Numbered from the stretch's first letter, positions 21,901 to 33,815 are shown. The stretch is 64,000 bases of DNA from Megaustenia siamemsis (GCA_032433765.1 JAVIAB010000156.1:88431150-88495149), one strand, 5' to 3'. A program made the numbers and translations. The notes: generated by a model from the letters alone, not told the origin.

Positions 21901-24095
21901 AACTTTGTGATGGTAGAGTGATAGTGGTTGTACACAACTTTGTGATGGTAGTGTTGTGGTGTACAACATTGTGATGGTGGTGTTGTGGTGTACAACTTTG
22001 TGATGGTAGTGTGGTGGTGCACAACTTTGTGATGGTAGAATGGTGGTGGTGATGCATAACTTTGTGATGGTAGAGTGGTAGTGGTAGTACACAACTTTGT
22101 GATGGTAGTGTTGTGGTGTACAACATTGTGATTGTGGTGTTGTGGTATACAACTTTGTGATGGTAGTGTGATGTTGTTCAACTTTGTGATGGGAGAGTGG
22201 TAGTGGTGGTGTACAAATTTGTGATGGTAGAGTGGTAGTGGTGGTGCACAACTTTGTGATGGTAGAGCGGTAGTGGTGGTGGAACACAACTTTGTGATTG
22301 TAGTGTTGTGGTGTACAACTTTGTGATGGTAGTGGTGGTACACAACTTTGTGATGGTAGAGTGGTAGTGGTGGTGCACAACTTTGTGATGGTAGTGTGAT
22401 GTTACACAACTTTGTGAAGGGTTACAACTTTGTGGTGGTAGTGGTTGTGTGCAACTTTGTGATGGTAGAATGGTAGTGGTGGTGCACAACTTTGTGATGG
22501 TAGAATATATTAGTGGTACACAACTTTGTGATGGTAGAATGGTAGTGGTGGTGCACAACTTTGTGATGGTAGTGTGGTAGTGGTGGTGTACAACATTGTG
22601 ATGGTAGTGTGATGTTACACAACTTTGTGAAGGGTTACAACTTTGTGGTGGTAGTGGTGGTGTGCAACTTTGTGATGGTAGAATATAGTAGTGTTACACA
22701 ACTTTGTGATGGTAATGTGGTAGTGGTGGTGCACAACTTTGTGATGGTAGAGTGGTAGTGGTAGTAGAATGATAGTAGTGGTGCACAACTTTGTGATGGT
22801 AGAACGGTAGTGTTGGTGCACAATTTAGTGATGATAGAATAGTAGTGGTGGTACACAATTTTATGATGGTAGAGTGGTATTGGGTGGTGTACAACTTTGT
22901 GATGTTAGAATGGTAGTGGTGGTACACAACTTTGTGATGGTAGAGTAATAGTGGTTGAACACAACTTTGTGATGGTAGTGTTGTGGTGTACAACATTGTG
23001 ATGGTGGTGTTGTGGTGTACAACTTTTTGATGGTAGTGTGGTAGTGGTGGTGCACAACTTTGTGATAGTAGTGTTGTAGTTGTGGTGCACAACTTTGTGA
23101 TGGTAGAGTGGTAGTGGTAGTAGAATGATAGTGGTGGTGCACAACTTTGTGATGGTAGTGTTGGTGCACAACTTATTGATGATAGAATGGTTGTGGTGGT
23201 ACACAGGTATTGGGTGGTGTACAGCTTTGTGATGGTAGAATGGTAGTGGTGGTGCACAACTTTGTGATGGTAGAGTAATAGTGGTGGTATACAACTTTGT
23301 GATGGTAGTGTTGTGGTAGTCAACAAATTGTGATGGTGGTGTTATGGTGTACAACTTTGTGATGTTAGTATGATGCTGTACAACTTTGTGTTGGTTGTAT
23401 GCTGTTGTATAACTTTGTGATTGTAGTGTGGTAGTGGTGGTACACAACTGTGTGATGGTAGAGTGGTAATGGTAGTATACAACTTTGTGATGATAGTGTG
23501 ATGGGTTACAATGTAGTGATTGTGGTATGCTGTTCTACCACTTTGTGAAGGTAGTATGATGTTGTACAACTTTGTGATGCTTTTATGATTGTTTACAAAT
23601 TCGTGATGGTGGTATGCTGTAGTACAATTCTGTGATGGTAGTATGCTATTGCAAAACTTTGTGATGGTAGTATGATGCTGTACAATTTTGTGATGGTATT
23701 ATGATGTTGTACAACTTTGTGATGGTAGTATGATGTTGTACATCTTTGTGATGGTAGTGTGATGTTGTACAACTTTGTGATGGTAGTGTGATGTTGTACA
23801 ACTTTGTGATGGTAGTGTGATGTTGTACAACTTTGTGATGGTAGTGTGATGTTGTACAACTTTGTGATGGTAGTATGATGTTGTACAACTTTGTGATGAT
23901 AGTGTGATGTTGTACAACTTTGTGATGATAGTGTGATGTTGTACAACTTTGTGATGATAGTGTGATGTTGTACAACTTTGTGATGGTAGTGTGATGTTGT
24001 ACAACTTTGTGATGGTAGTGTGATGTTGTACAACTTTGTGATGCTAGTGTGATGTTGTACAACTTTGTGATGATAGTGTGATGTTGTACAACTCA
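18945..24095. repeat. 5.1-kb satellite of 29- to 36-bp units
   Basis: Units share the core acaactttgtgatggtag, separated by tggtggtg-type sequence. One type is about 35-36 bp (gtggtagtggtggtgcacaactttgtgatggta), common at 18945-20900. A 29-bp type (tagtgtgatgttg plus the core) dominates 21100-21500 and 23700-24095. Longer blocks recur, for example a block with ggaacaaaactttgtggtgg at 20039, 20148 and 20272, and a block with tgatgggttacaactttgtg near 20590 and 20730. Long Thr/His-rich frames on the minus strand (for example 20584-18896) are by-products of the repeat. Confidence 0.96.
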
Positions 24096-24115
24096 TCTTA
24101 AAGTGTTGAAGCACT

Positions 24116-24293
24116 AAACTTATTTACCTGAAGCTGAAACTGGTTGCTATGCTTCTGCTTAGAAATCATCCCTCAGTTCTCTGTCCATTTAGCTTTGTTA
24201 TTTTGTTTTATTGATGTTTTATACGTTGCTGAATCAAAGTAAGATCAAATGTTATTGCCATTTTCATGATCTAAACCCATGCATTTACTTTTT
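24116..24293. other. Short unique AT-rich spacer
   Basis: Nothing recognisable. It lies between the 29/36-bp satellite and a 30-bp array. Confidence 0.5.
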
Positions 24294-24425
24294 GTTAATT
24301 TTGGTTGTATTTATTTTGATACATTAATTTTTGTTGCATTTATTTTGATACATTCATTTTTGTTGTATTTATTTTGATACATTCATTTTTGTTGTATTTA
24401 TTTTGATACATTCATTTTTGTTGTA
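24294..24425. repeat. 30-bp tandem array, about 4 copies
   Basis: The unit is ttgtatttattttgatacat plus tcatttt, repeated with few changes. Confidence 0.9.
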
Positions 24426-24518
24426 AGTTTGTACACATGTTGGTTTTGTGTACAAGTGTTGACTTGGAAGACACTGAGGAGAACCCATTATCTATACCAC
24501 CACTGCCAGAGTTAGTTG

Positions 24519-25005
24519 ATGTGTGCGTCAGTGGCATGGCATGGGCTTCATTTGATGTCGTCCATGTTGTGTGTGTGTCAGTGGCATGGCATGGGCTTCA
24601 TTTGATGTCGTCCATGTTGTGTGTGCGTCAGTGGCATGGCATGGGCTTCATTTGATGTCGTCCATGTTGTGTGTGCGTCAGTGGCATGGCATGGGCTTCA
24701 TTTGATGTCGTCCATGTTGTGTGTGCGTCAGTGGCATGGCATGGGCTTCATTTGATGTCGTCCATGTTGTGTGTGCGTCAGTGGCATGGCATGGGCTTCA
24801 TTTGATGTCGTCCATGTTGTGTGTGCGTCAGTGGCATGGCATGGGCTTCATTTGATGTCGTCCATGTTGTGTGTGTGTCATTGGCATGGTATGGGCTTCA
24901 TTTGATGTCGTCCATGTTGATGTTGTATGTGTGCCAGTGGCATGGTATGGGCTTCACTTGTTGTCGTCCATGTTGATGTTGTGTGTCAGTCATATGATAT
25001 GGGAT
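24519..25005. repeat. 50-bp tandem array, about 9-10 copies
   Basis: The unit begins gtgtgcgtcagtggcatggc and includes gggcttcatttgatgtcgtc. Starts at 24521, 24571 and so on give period 50. The last two copies are longer and diverged. It shares the words gtgtgtcag, gcatg and gggcttcatttgatg with the 38/39-bp satellite at 26396-30870 and the array at 31551-32099, so the three are one repeat superfamily. Confidence 0.94.
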
Positions 25006-26395
25006 TTAGCCGGGGAGGTAGGAATGTAAGGGAATAGATGGAGTTGGGTCTTTTGTCAGGAGAATGGGAAGAACCATTGTGGGTAATGTGAGAATTGAGA
25101 ACCACCGTGAGTTTCGAGACATGCACGGGACGGTTGGTGGTAGAGATTGGAAAATCTCGTGCAGTACGGGAATGGTAAGAAACTCTAGAGTTAGTTGTCT
25201 TAAGATGGTGGGATTGATTTGATTGGCTGAGTAATGACGTGGGTGATATGTGATTGGTTGGAACACGGGGTACTTAAATGGCTGGGTAGATAGAAAGACA
25301 CTTTTTAGAAGGAGGGATCCAAAACATAGAGAGAGAGAGAGAGAGAGCGATAGGAGGTGGGCAGCGGCACTAGGGCGTCAGGCTTGTTTAGTGGTAATAG
25401 AGCAAAACGCTCTTTCTTAATAGGAGTGAGTTGGTGGAGATTCAAAACACAGAGAGAGATCAGATGTAAGTTAGAGACATCGGAGATTGGCCGCGCCACC
25501 AGGGCGTAAGGTTTTGATTTTAGCAGTAATCAGGCAACGGCTCTTGGTTTTAGCGAGAAAACAGACACAAACAGTTGGGAGTTAGGAGATGTAAGCTAGA
25601 GGAAGTCTAGATAAAGTCACACGTAAGGGTAGGGTGATAGTAGGAAGTTGTATCGGTCTAAGGGCATTTAGAGAACAGGAGTAGTAGAAAGCCAACACTT
25701 TCTTAGACCTATTGGACAGACTGGAGCGGATAGTCATGCCACCCAGCCAGTGTATATAGCTTGTTTATAATCGGAACATTGTAAATAAAGCAAGTTAAGT
25801 AATGTGTTATCCATGACTTGTGTGACCTCAATTGTGTGTGGCTGTGTAAATAGGCTCTTTCTAGTTGGCCGATTTGGGCCGATCAACAAAACGCGAAGTA
25901 TGATCATTCTGAGGACAACGAACACGTGCAGTTCGTACGATTAGTTGCGGAGCTAGGTGTCGAGTAGCTCTGAGATTAATCAGCCAGGAAGAAGTTCACA
26001 CAAGACCAAATGGCTCCCAGATGGGTCCGGGTGAACAACAATCACTCTTTGTGTAACGGGGAGAGAGCGCTGGATGAACGGGGCGCTAATTGTCCTGTTC
26101 ATAATGTTCCAGAGTTAGTTCATTTGAATGCTCTCTCAGCAATAATGGCAGCAGATGAGCGCAGGTCGCGGAGAGATGACAGTTGAGGGGGGACATTGAA
26201 TCCACCAGCACTACCAGCGAATGTAACAGCGAGCGACGAGTTGCACCACCACTACCAGCGAATGTAACAAAGAGCGACGAGTTGCACCACCAACAATATC
26301 TTAGAAAGATGACATTACGACGGGCACGACATTACATTTTAATAAGAAAAGGCACCACAATATGCAAACAAGCTCGTCATCAAATTATTACAAGT
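25006..26395. other. Unique sequence between two related satellites, no gene recognised
   Basis: It contains an (AG)n run at 25328-25347 and two diverged copies of a block of about 120 bp (words ca-aaacacagagagaga and agggcgt, near 25315 and 25440). It also contains a 41-bp direct duplication (ctaccagcgaatgtaaca at 26211 and 26252) and an aataaa at about 25792. Because it interrupts one satellite superfamily, it could be the remains of an inserted element, perhaps LTR-like. No protein motif, long terminal repeat pair or primer-binding site could be demonstrated. Confidence 0.4.
26211..26292. repeat. 41-bp direct duplication
   Basis: ctaccagcgaatgtaacagc and ctaccagcgaatgtaacaaa start at 26211 and 26252 and both continue with gagcgacgagttgcaccacc. 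Confidence 0.9.
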
Positions 26396-29300
26396 TGCAT
26401 TATATGGGTTTCGTTTGATGTTGTCTGTGTCAGTTGCATGATTTGGGCTTCATTTGATGTTGTGTGTCTCAGTTGCATGATTTGGGCTTCATTCGATGTT
26501 TTGTGTGTCAGTTGCATGATAGAGCTTCATTTTATATTGTGTGTCTCAGTTGCATGATTTGAGCTTCATTCGATGTTGTGTGTGTCAGTTGCATGATAGA
26601 GCTTCATTTGATGTTGTGTGTGTCAGTTGCATGATAGAGCTTCATTTGATGTTGTGTGTCTCAGTTGCATGATAGAGCTTCATTTGATGTTGTGTGTGTC
26701 AGTTGCATGATTTGGGCTTCATTCGATGTTGTGTGTGTCAGTTGCATGATTTGGGCTTCATTTGATGTTGTGTGTCTCAGGTGCATGATTTGGGCTTCAT
26801 TCGATGTTGTGTGTGTCAGTTGCATGATAGAGCTTCATTTGATGTTGTGTGTGTCAGTTGCATGATAGAGCTTCATTTGATGTTGTGTGTCTCAGTTGCA
26901 TGATAGAGCTTCATTTGATGTTGTGTGTCTCAGTTGCATGATTTGGGCTTCATTCGATGTTGTGTGTGTCAGTTGCATGATTTGGGCTTCATTTGATGTT
27001 GTGTGTGTCAGTTGCATGATTTGGTCTTCATTTGATGTTGTGTGTGTCAGTTGCATGATTTGGGCTTCATTCGATGTTGTGTGTGTCAGTTGCATGATAG
27101 AGCTTCATTTGATGTTGTGTGTCTCAGTTGCATGATAGAGCTTCATTTGATGTTGTGTGTCTCAGTTGCATGATAGAGCTTCATTTGATGTTGTGTGTCT
27201 CAGTTGCATGATAGAGCTTCATTTGATGTTGTGTGTCTCAGTTGCATGATAGAGCTTCATTTGAAGTTGTGTGTCTCAGTTGCATGATAGAGCTTCATTT
27301 GATGTTGTGTGTGTCAGTTGCATGATTTGGGCTTCATTTGATGCTGTGTGTCTCAGTTGCATGATAGAGCTTCATTTGATGTTGTGTGTCAGTTGCATGA
27401 TTTGGGCTTCATTCGATGTTGTGTGTGTCAGTTGTATGATAGAGCTTCATTTGATGTTGTGTGTCTCAGTTGCATGATAGAGCTTCATTTGATGTTGTGT
27501 GTCTCAGTTGCATGATAGAGCTTCATTTGATGTTGTGTGTCTCAGTTGCATGATAGAGCTTCATTTGAAGTTGTGTGTCTCAGTTGCATGATAGAGCTTC
27601 ATTTGATGTTGTGTGTGTCAGTTGCATGATTTGGGCTTCATTTGATGCTGTGTGTCTCAGTTGCATGATAGAGCTTCATTTGATGTTGTGTGTGTCAGTT
27701 GCATGATTTGGGCTTCATTCGATGTTGTGTGTGTCAGTTGCATGATAGAGCTTCATTTGATGTTGTGTGTCTCAGCTGCATGATAGAGCTTCATTTGATG
27801 TTGTGTGTCTCAGTTGCATGATAGAGCTTCATTTGATGTGTGTGTCAGTTGCATGATTTGGGCTTCATTTGATGTTTGGTGTCTCAGTTGCATGATTTGG
27901 GCTTCATTCGATGTTGTGTGTGTCAGTTGCATGATAGAGCTTCATTTGATGTTGTGTGTGTCAGTTGCATGATAGAGCTTCATTTGATGTTGTGTGTGTC
28001 AGTTGCATGATAGAGCTTCATTTGATGTTGTGTGTCTCAGTTGCATGATAGAGCTTCATTTGATGTTGTGTGTGTCAGTTGCATGATTTGGGCTTCATTC
28101 GATGTTGTGTGTGTCAGTTGCATGATTTGGGCTTCATTTGATGTTGTGTTTCTCATTTGCATGATAGAGCTTCATTCGATGTTGTGTGTGTCAGTTGCAT
28201 GATAGAGCTTCATTTGATGTTGTGTGTGTCAGTTGCATGATAGAGCTTCATTTGATGTTGTGTGTCTCAGTTGCATGATAGAGCTTCATTTGATGTTGTG
28301 TGTGTCAGTTGCATGATTTGGGCTTCATTCGATGTTTTGTGTGTCAGTTGCATGATTTGGGCTTCATTTGATGTTGTGTGTGTCAGTTGCATGATTTGGG
28401 CTTCATTCGATGTTGTGTGTGTCAGTTGCATGATAGAGCTTCATTTGATGTTGTGTGTCTCAGCTGCATGATAGAGCTTCATTTGATGTTGTGTGTCTCA
28501 GTTGCATGATAGAGCTTCATTTGATGTTGTGTGTGTCAGTTGCATGATTTGGGCTTCATTTGATGTTTGGTGTCTCAGTTGCATGATTTGGGCTTCATTC
28601 GATGTTGTGTGTGTCAGTTGCATGATAGAGCTTCATTTGATGTTGTGTGTGTCAGTTGCATGATAGAGCTTCATTTGATGTTGTGTGTGTCAGTTGCATG
28701 ATAGAGCTTCATTTGATGTTGTGTGTCTCAGTTGCATGATAGAGCTTCATTTGATGTTGTGTGTGTCAGTTGCATGATTTGGGCTTCATTCGATGTTGTG
28801 TGTGTCAGTTGCATGATTTGGGCTTCATTTGATGTTGTGTTTCTCAGTTGCATGATTTGGGCTTCATTCGATGTTGTGTGTGTCAGTTGCATGATAGAGC
28901 TTCATTTGATGTTGTGTGTGTCAGTTGCATGATAGAGCTTCATTTGATGTTGTGTGTCTCAGTTGCATGATAGAGCTTCATTTGATGTTGTGTGTGTCAG
29001 TTGCATGATTTGGGCTTCATTCGATGTTATGTGTGTCAGTTGCATGATTTGGGCTTCATTTGATGTTGTGTGTCTCAGTTGCATGATTTGGGCTTCATTC
29101 GATGTTTTGTGTGTCAGTTGCATGATAGAGCTTCATTTTATATTGTGTGTCTCAGTTGCATGATTTGGGCTTCATTCGATGTTGTGTGTGTCAGTTGCAT
29201 GATAGAGCTTCATTTGATGTTGTGTGTGTCAGTTGCATGATAGAGCTTCATTTGATGTTGTGTGTCTCAGTTGCATGATAGAGCTTCATTTGATGTTGTG

Positions 29301-30870
29301 TGTGTCAGTTGCATGATTTGGGCTTCATTCGATGTTGTGTGTGTCAGTTGCATGATTTGGGCTTCATTTGATGTTGTGTGTCTCAGTTGCATGATTTGGG
29401 CTTCATTCGATGTTGTGTGTGTCAGTTGCATGATAGAGCTTCATTTGATGTTGTGTGTGTCAGTTGCATGATAGAGCTTCATTTGATGTTGTGTGTCTCA
29501 GTTGCATGATAGAGCTTCATTTGATGTTGTGTGTGTCAGTTGCATGATTTGGGCTTCATTCGATGTTGTGTGTGTCAGTTGCATGATTTGGGCTTCATTT
29601 GATGTTGTGTGTGTCAGTTGCATGATTTGGGCTTCATTCGGTGTTGTGTGTGTCAGTTGCATGATAGAGCTTCATTTGATGTTGTGTGTGTCAGTTGCAT
29701 GATAGAGCTTCATTTGATGTTGTGTGTCTCAGTTGCATGATAGAGCTTCATTTGATGTTGTGTTTCTCAGTTGCATGATAGAGCTTCATTTGATGTTGTG
29801 TGTCTCAGTTGCATGATAGAGCTTCATTTGATGTTGTGTGTGTCAGTTGCATGATTTGGGCTTCATTTGATGCTGTGTGTCTCAGTTGCATGATAGAGCT
29901 TCATTTGATGTTGTGTGTGTCAGTTGCATGATTTGGGCTTCATTTGATGTTGTGTGTGTCAGTTGCATGATTTGGGCTTCATTCGATGTTGTGTGTGTCA
30001 GTTGCATGATTTGGGCTTCGTTTGGTGTCTCAGTTGCATGATTTGGGCTTCATTCGATGTTGTGTGTGTCAGTTGCATGATAGAGCTTCATTTGATGTTG
30101 TGTGTCTCAGTTGCATGATAGAGCTTCATTTGATGTTGTGTGTGTCAGTTGCATGATAGAGCTTCATTTGATGTTGTGTGTGTCAGTTGCATGATAGAGC
30201 TTCATTTGATGTTGTGTGTCTCAGTTGCATGATAGAGCTTCATTTGATGTTGTGTGTGTCAGTTGCATTATTTGAGCTTCATTTGATGTTGTGTGTGTCA
30301 GTTGCATGATTTGGGCTTCATTTGATGCTGTGTGTCTCAGTTGCATGATAGAGCTTCATTTGATGTTGTGTGTGTCAGTTGCATGATTTGGGCTTCATTT
30401 GATGTTGTGTGTGTCAGTTGCATGATAGAGCTTCATTTGATGTTGTGTGTGTCAGTTGCATGATTTGGGCTTCGTTTGGTGTCTCAGTTGTATGATTTGG
30501 GCTTCATTCGATGTTGTGTGTGTCAGTTGCATGATAGAGCTTCATTTGATGTTGTGTGTCTCAGTTGCATGATAGAGCTTCATTTGATGTTGTGTGTCTC
30601 AGTTGCATGATTTGGGCTTCATTCGATGTTGGGTGTCTCAGTTGCATGATTTGGGCTTCATTTGATGTTGTGTATCTCAGTTGCATTATTTGAGCTTCAT
30701 TTGATGTTGTGTATCTCAGTTGCATTATTTGGGCTTCATTTGATGTTGTGTGTGTCAGTTGCATGATTTGGGCTTCATTCGATGTTGGGTGTCTCAGTTG
30801 CATGATTTGGGCTTCATTTGATGTTGTGTATCTCAGTTGCATTATTTGGGCTTCATTTGATGTTGTGTGT
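26396..30870. repeat. 4.5-kb satellite of 38- and 39-bp units with higher-order structure
   Basis: Two unit types alternate: a 38-bp type with catgatagagcttcatttga and a 39-bp type with catgatttgggcttcattcg. Both are followed by gttgtgtgtgtcagttg. There are about 115 copies. Blocks of six units (231 bp) recur almost unchanged, for example starting at 26656 and 26887, 28723 and 28954, 29262 and 29493. Occasional shortened units (near 30020 and 30470) mark local deletions. Confidence 0.96.
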
Positions 30871-30894
30871 GTCACTCACATGACATTGCCTCAT

Positions 30895-31550
30895 TTCTTC
30901 TTCTGCAATCATGGCTCATTCAGACTAGGACTTCGGACTCTCTTATGAAGGCAGCTGTCTGTTTAAGCAATTCGGTTGCCCCGCACAGTTTCTCTTCCAG
31001 GGAGGTGTATCCTACATATCTGTATATTCTCCATGTCAGTATATCCTGACACACACATATATATATGCTACATTGTCCATCTCAGGTCTGTGTACTGGTG
31101 GCAATCCTGTAGAACATGTTTTGTTGTCATGTTAGCCAGGGTACAGTGGCATTGGTTGGTAGTTCCTATTTTGAGTTTGGTGAACATGTGGTTTCTCATT
31201 CTGTTGTGGCCAGTGCATAGGCGAAGTATGATGACTTGATCCCTCCTTGATAGTTGGTGGTATCCGTCACTCTCGTTATACTTTGGGTATTCTTGTTTCC
31301 AATTTTCATGGTACTGGCCTTTGAGGATGGATTTGGCTTCATCGTAGCTGACCAGATGGTTCTCTTGTGGTAATCTCCCTCCCTCTTTAGCTAATTTGTC
31401 TGCGCATTTGTTCCCATTTATATTACAGTGTGATGGTATCCACTGGATGACCACTCTCTGGAAGTTATTGCACAGTTGGTCTAGGGTTGTTCTCAAGTCA
31501 TCTAGCTCACATTTCCTGAGGGGTTTTAGAGCTGCTAGGATGGAGAGGGG
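30895..31550 (-). pseudogene. LINE C-terminal RNase H domain fragment (L-F)
   Basis: From about 31550 downward the minus strand reads 'SILAALKPLRK', then 'VVIQWIPSHCNINGNKCADK' followed by LAKEGG. The W-I-P-S-H and the G-N-x-x-A-D are the conserved C-terminal RNase H residues. It continues with 'ILKGQYHENWKQEYPKY' and 'RLCTGHNRMRNHMFTKLKIG'. It ends with a Cys/His cluster (QCHC, then VLQDCHQY) and, after a frame break near 31065, 'LEEKLCGATELLKQTAAFIR' and a stop near 30918. This is the 3' part of a LINE of the RNase H-bearing (I/Jockey-like) group, a different type from the other LINEs here. A short gaagaagaa tail follows the stop. It interrupts the satellite superfamily. Confidence 0.85.
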
Positions 31551-32099
31551 CTTCATTTGATGCTGTCCACATTGATGTTGTGTGTGCCAGTCTGATGATA
31601 TGGGCTTCATTTGATGTTCTTCATGTTGATGTTGTGTGTGTGGCATGATATGGGCTTCATTTGATGTTCTTCATGTTGATGTTGTGTGTGTGGCATGATA
31701 TGGGCTTCATTTGATGTTCTCCATGTTGATGTTATGTGTATGTGGCGTGATATGGGCTTCATTTGATGTTCTGCATGTTGAAGTTGTGTGTCTGTGGCAT
31801 GATATGGGCTTCATTTGATGTTCTTCATGTTGATGTTGTGTGTCTGTGGCATGATATGGGCTTCATTTGATGCTGTCCACATTGATGTTTGTGTGTATGT
31901 GGCATGATATGGGCTTCATTTGATGTTCTCCATGTTGATGTAGTGTGTCTGTGGCATGTTATGTGCTTCATTTGATGTTCTCCATGTTGAAAATTGTGTG
32001 TCAGTCACATGATATGGGCTTCATTTGATGTTCTCCATGTTGATGTTGTGTGTCAGTCACATGATATGAGCTTCATTTGATGTTCTCCATGTTGATGTT
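31551..32099. repeat. Array of about 48-bp units, same superfamily as 24519-30870
   Basis: The unit contains gggcttcatttgatgttct, ccatgttgatgttgtgtgtg and tggcatgatat. It is continuous in type with the few units at 33751-33810, on the other side of L-G. Confidence 0.92.
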
Positions 32100-33738
32100 T
32101 CTGCTTAGTAATATAAGGGAACAAATGGAGAGATGGAAAGAACACTTTGAAGAACTTTTGAACAGACCCGGCTCAAATAATCCTCCAGATATACTACCAG
32201 CAGAAGAAGAGTTACACGTTAACTGCGGAAAACCAAGCAAAGAAGAAATAATGAAAGCCATCAAATTATTAAAAGATGGTAAAGCCACAGGACCAGATGA
32301 AATTCCTTCGGAAGCCATCAAAGCAGATATTAACACCTCTACCAAGATGTTACAGGATCTATTGGATAAAATTTGGGAGAGGGAAGAAATACCTAAAGAC
32401 TGGAGAGAAGGTTATATGATCAAACTACCAAAGAAAGGAAGTTTACAGGAGTGCACAAATTATAGGGGAATTATGCTACTATCAGTGCCAGGAAAAATAT
32501 TAGGCAGAATCATTCTGGAGAGACTAAAAGAGGCTATAGAGAAACACTTGAGAGATGAACAAGCAGGTTTTAGGAAGAACAGATCATGTGCTGATCAAAT
32601 AACTACCCTACGTATAATAGTTGAACAAAGTTTAGAACTAAAATCCCCACTATATATTGGATTCATAGATTACGAAAAGGCATTTGATAGTTTAGACAGA
32701 AGAATGCTTTGGAAGTTGCTGAGTCATTACGGAATCCCCATAAAGTTTATTAACCTGATAAGAACAATGTATGAAGGAACAAAATGTAGTGTGGTGCATG
32801 AAGGACAGCTTACAGAAGCATTTGAAATAAGAACAGGAGTAAGGCAAGGATGCCTCCTGTCTCCATTTCTCTTTCTACTGGCCATAGATTGGATTATGAA
32901 AATAACTCAAAACAACAGAAATGGGATCCAGTGGTCACTGACCAAACAACTTGATGATTTAGACTTTGCTGATGACATAGCTCTCCTATCACACAGCCAT
33001 CAACAGATGCAGGATAAAATGAGTATATTAGATGAGAGATCACAACAGCTAGGACTAAAGATTAATAGAGATAAGACCAATATTATGAGAATTAATGCAG
33101 TTGGCAATAACCATATAAAACTAGGAGAAATACCTCTACTAGACGTACAATCTTATATATATCTGGGCAGTAATATAGATAAAGAGGGAGGAACAGAAAA
33201 TGATACCAAAATAAGGATATCAAAAGCAAGAGGAGCTTTCATTGCACTGGGAAACATATGGAAATCCAAAGAAATTAGGCTAAATACAAAAATAAAAATT
33301 TTCAACTCAAATGTTAAGTCGGTCCTATTATATGGCTGTGAAACATGGAGAATGACAAAATTGACAATCACGAAAGTACAGACTTTCATTAATGGATGCT
33401 TGCGCAGAATAAAGGGATGGAAATGGCAGGACAAAGTCACTAACGTGGAATTATGGAAATGTACCGGTCAAATACCAGTGGATAAAGAGATACAGCGAAG
33501 ACGATGGCGATGGATAGGACACACACTACGGAAGCCAACTGAGAGTATTACACAACAGGCCCTTTTTTGGAATCCCCAGGGGAAAAGACAAAGAGGAAGA
33601 CCAAGGAATTCTTGGAGAAGACAGATAGAAGCAGAGATGAAGATGATGGGGAAGACATGGAATGATCTTAAAAGAATGGCAAAAAACAGAACGACTTGGA
33701 AAGTGTTTGTTGAAGACCTATGCTCCACCAGGAGCTAA
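32077..33738 (+). CDS. LINE ORF2 reverse transcriptase (L-G), start supplied by the satellite
   Basis: An open frame of 553 residues. The first eight residues (MMFSMLMF) come from the satellite flank, so the ATG is not the element's own. The element part starts 'LSNIREQMERWKEHFEELLN'. RT follows: 'LKDGKATGPDEIPSEAI' (65-81), 'IKLPKKGSLQECTNYRG' (115-131), 'LRDEQAGFRKNRS' (158-170), motif A 'FIDYEKAFD' (196-204), 'GVRQGCLLSPFLF' (254-266) and catalytic FADD (297-300). 'YIYLGSNIDKEGG' and 'LLYGCETWRMTKL' follow. The C-terminal blocks are 'RRRWRWIGHTLRK' and 'GKRQRGRPRNSWRR'. No internal stop is seen and the catalytic residues are intact. The endonuclease domain is absent. It is related to, but distinct from, L-E (7842-9923). 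Confidence 0.9.
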   Translation: MMFSMLMFLLSNIREQMERWKEHFEELLNRPGSNNPPDILPAEEELHVNCGKPSKEEIMKAIKLLKDGKATGPDEIPSEAIKADINTSTKMLQDLLDKIWEREEIPKDWREGYMIKLPKKGSLQECTNYRGIMLLSVPGKILGRIILERLKEAIEKHLRDEQAGFRKNRSCADQITTLRIIVEQSLELKSPLYIGFIDYEKAFDSLDRRMLWKLLSHYGIPIKFINLIRTMYEGTKCSVVHEGQLTEAFEIRTGVRQGCLLSPFLFLLAIDWIMKITQNNRNGIQWSLTKQLDDLDFADDIALLSHSHQQMQDKMSILDERSQQLGLKINRDKTNIMRINAVGNNHIKLGEIPLLDVQSYIYLGSNIDKEGGTENDTKIRISKARGAFIALGNIWKSKEIRLNTKIKIFNSNVKSVLLYGCETWRMTKLTITKVQTFINGCLRRIKGWKWQDKVTNVELWKCTGQIPVDKEIQRRRWRWIGHTLRKPTESITQQALFWNPQGKRQRGRPRNSWRRQIEAEMKMMGKTWNDLKRMAKNRTTWKVFVEDLCSTRS

Positions 33739-33761
33739 AAGGTAAAAGAGATGTTGATGTT
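32089..33761 (+). mobile_element. RTE-like LINE L-G, 5'-truncated, with an 11-bp target-site duplication
   Basis: The insert 32100-33750 (1.65 kb) sits inside a satellite and is bordered by atgttgatgtt on both sides (32089-32099 and 33751-33761). Joining the outer flanks regenerates a normal satellite unit (ccatgttgatgttgtgtgtc). It starts within the linker ahead of RT (REQMERWKEHFEELLNR), so it is 5'-truncated. It ends about 12 bp after the stop with aaaaggtaaaagag. The order of events is clear: satellite first, LINE second. Confidence 0.9.
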
Positions 33762-33815
33762 GTGTGTCAGTCACATGATATGGGCTTCATTTGATGCTGT
33801 CCATGCTCAACTGCT
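33751..33815. repeat. Remainder of the satellite unit interrupted by L-G
   Basis: About one and a half units of the same superfamily (ttgtgtgtcagtcacatgat, gggcttcatttgatgctgtc) follow L-G before the array ends. Confidence 0.85.

Noticed and set aside
18896..22409. Several Thr/His/Pro-rich minus-strand open frames up to 562 residues
   Set aside because: They are translations of the 29/36-bp satellite. Equivalent overlapping frames exist in all registers, with no start context or domain.
25006..26395. LTR retrotransposon remnant (aataaa, island of unique sequence inside a satellite)
   Set aside because: No pair of terminal repeats, no primer-binding site and no gag/pol motif could be found, so it is left as unassigned.
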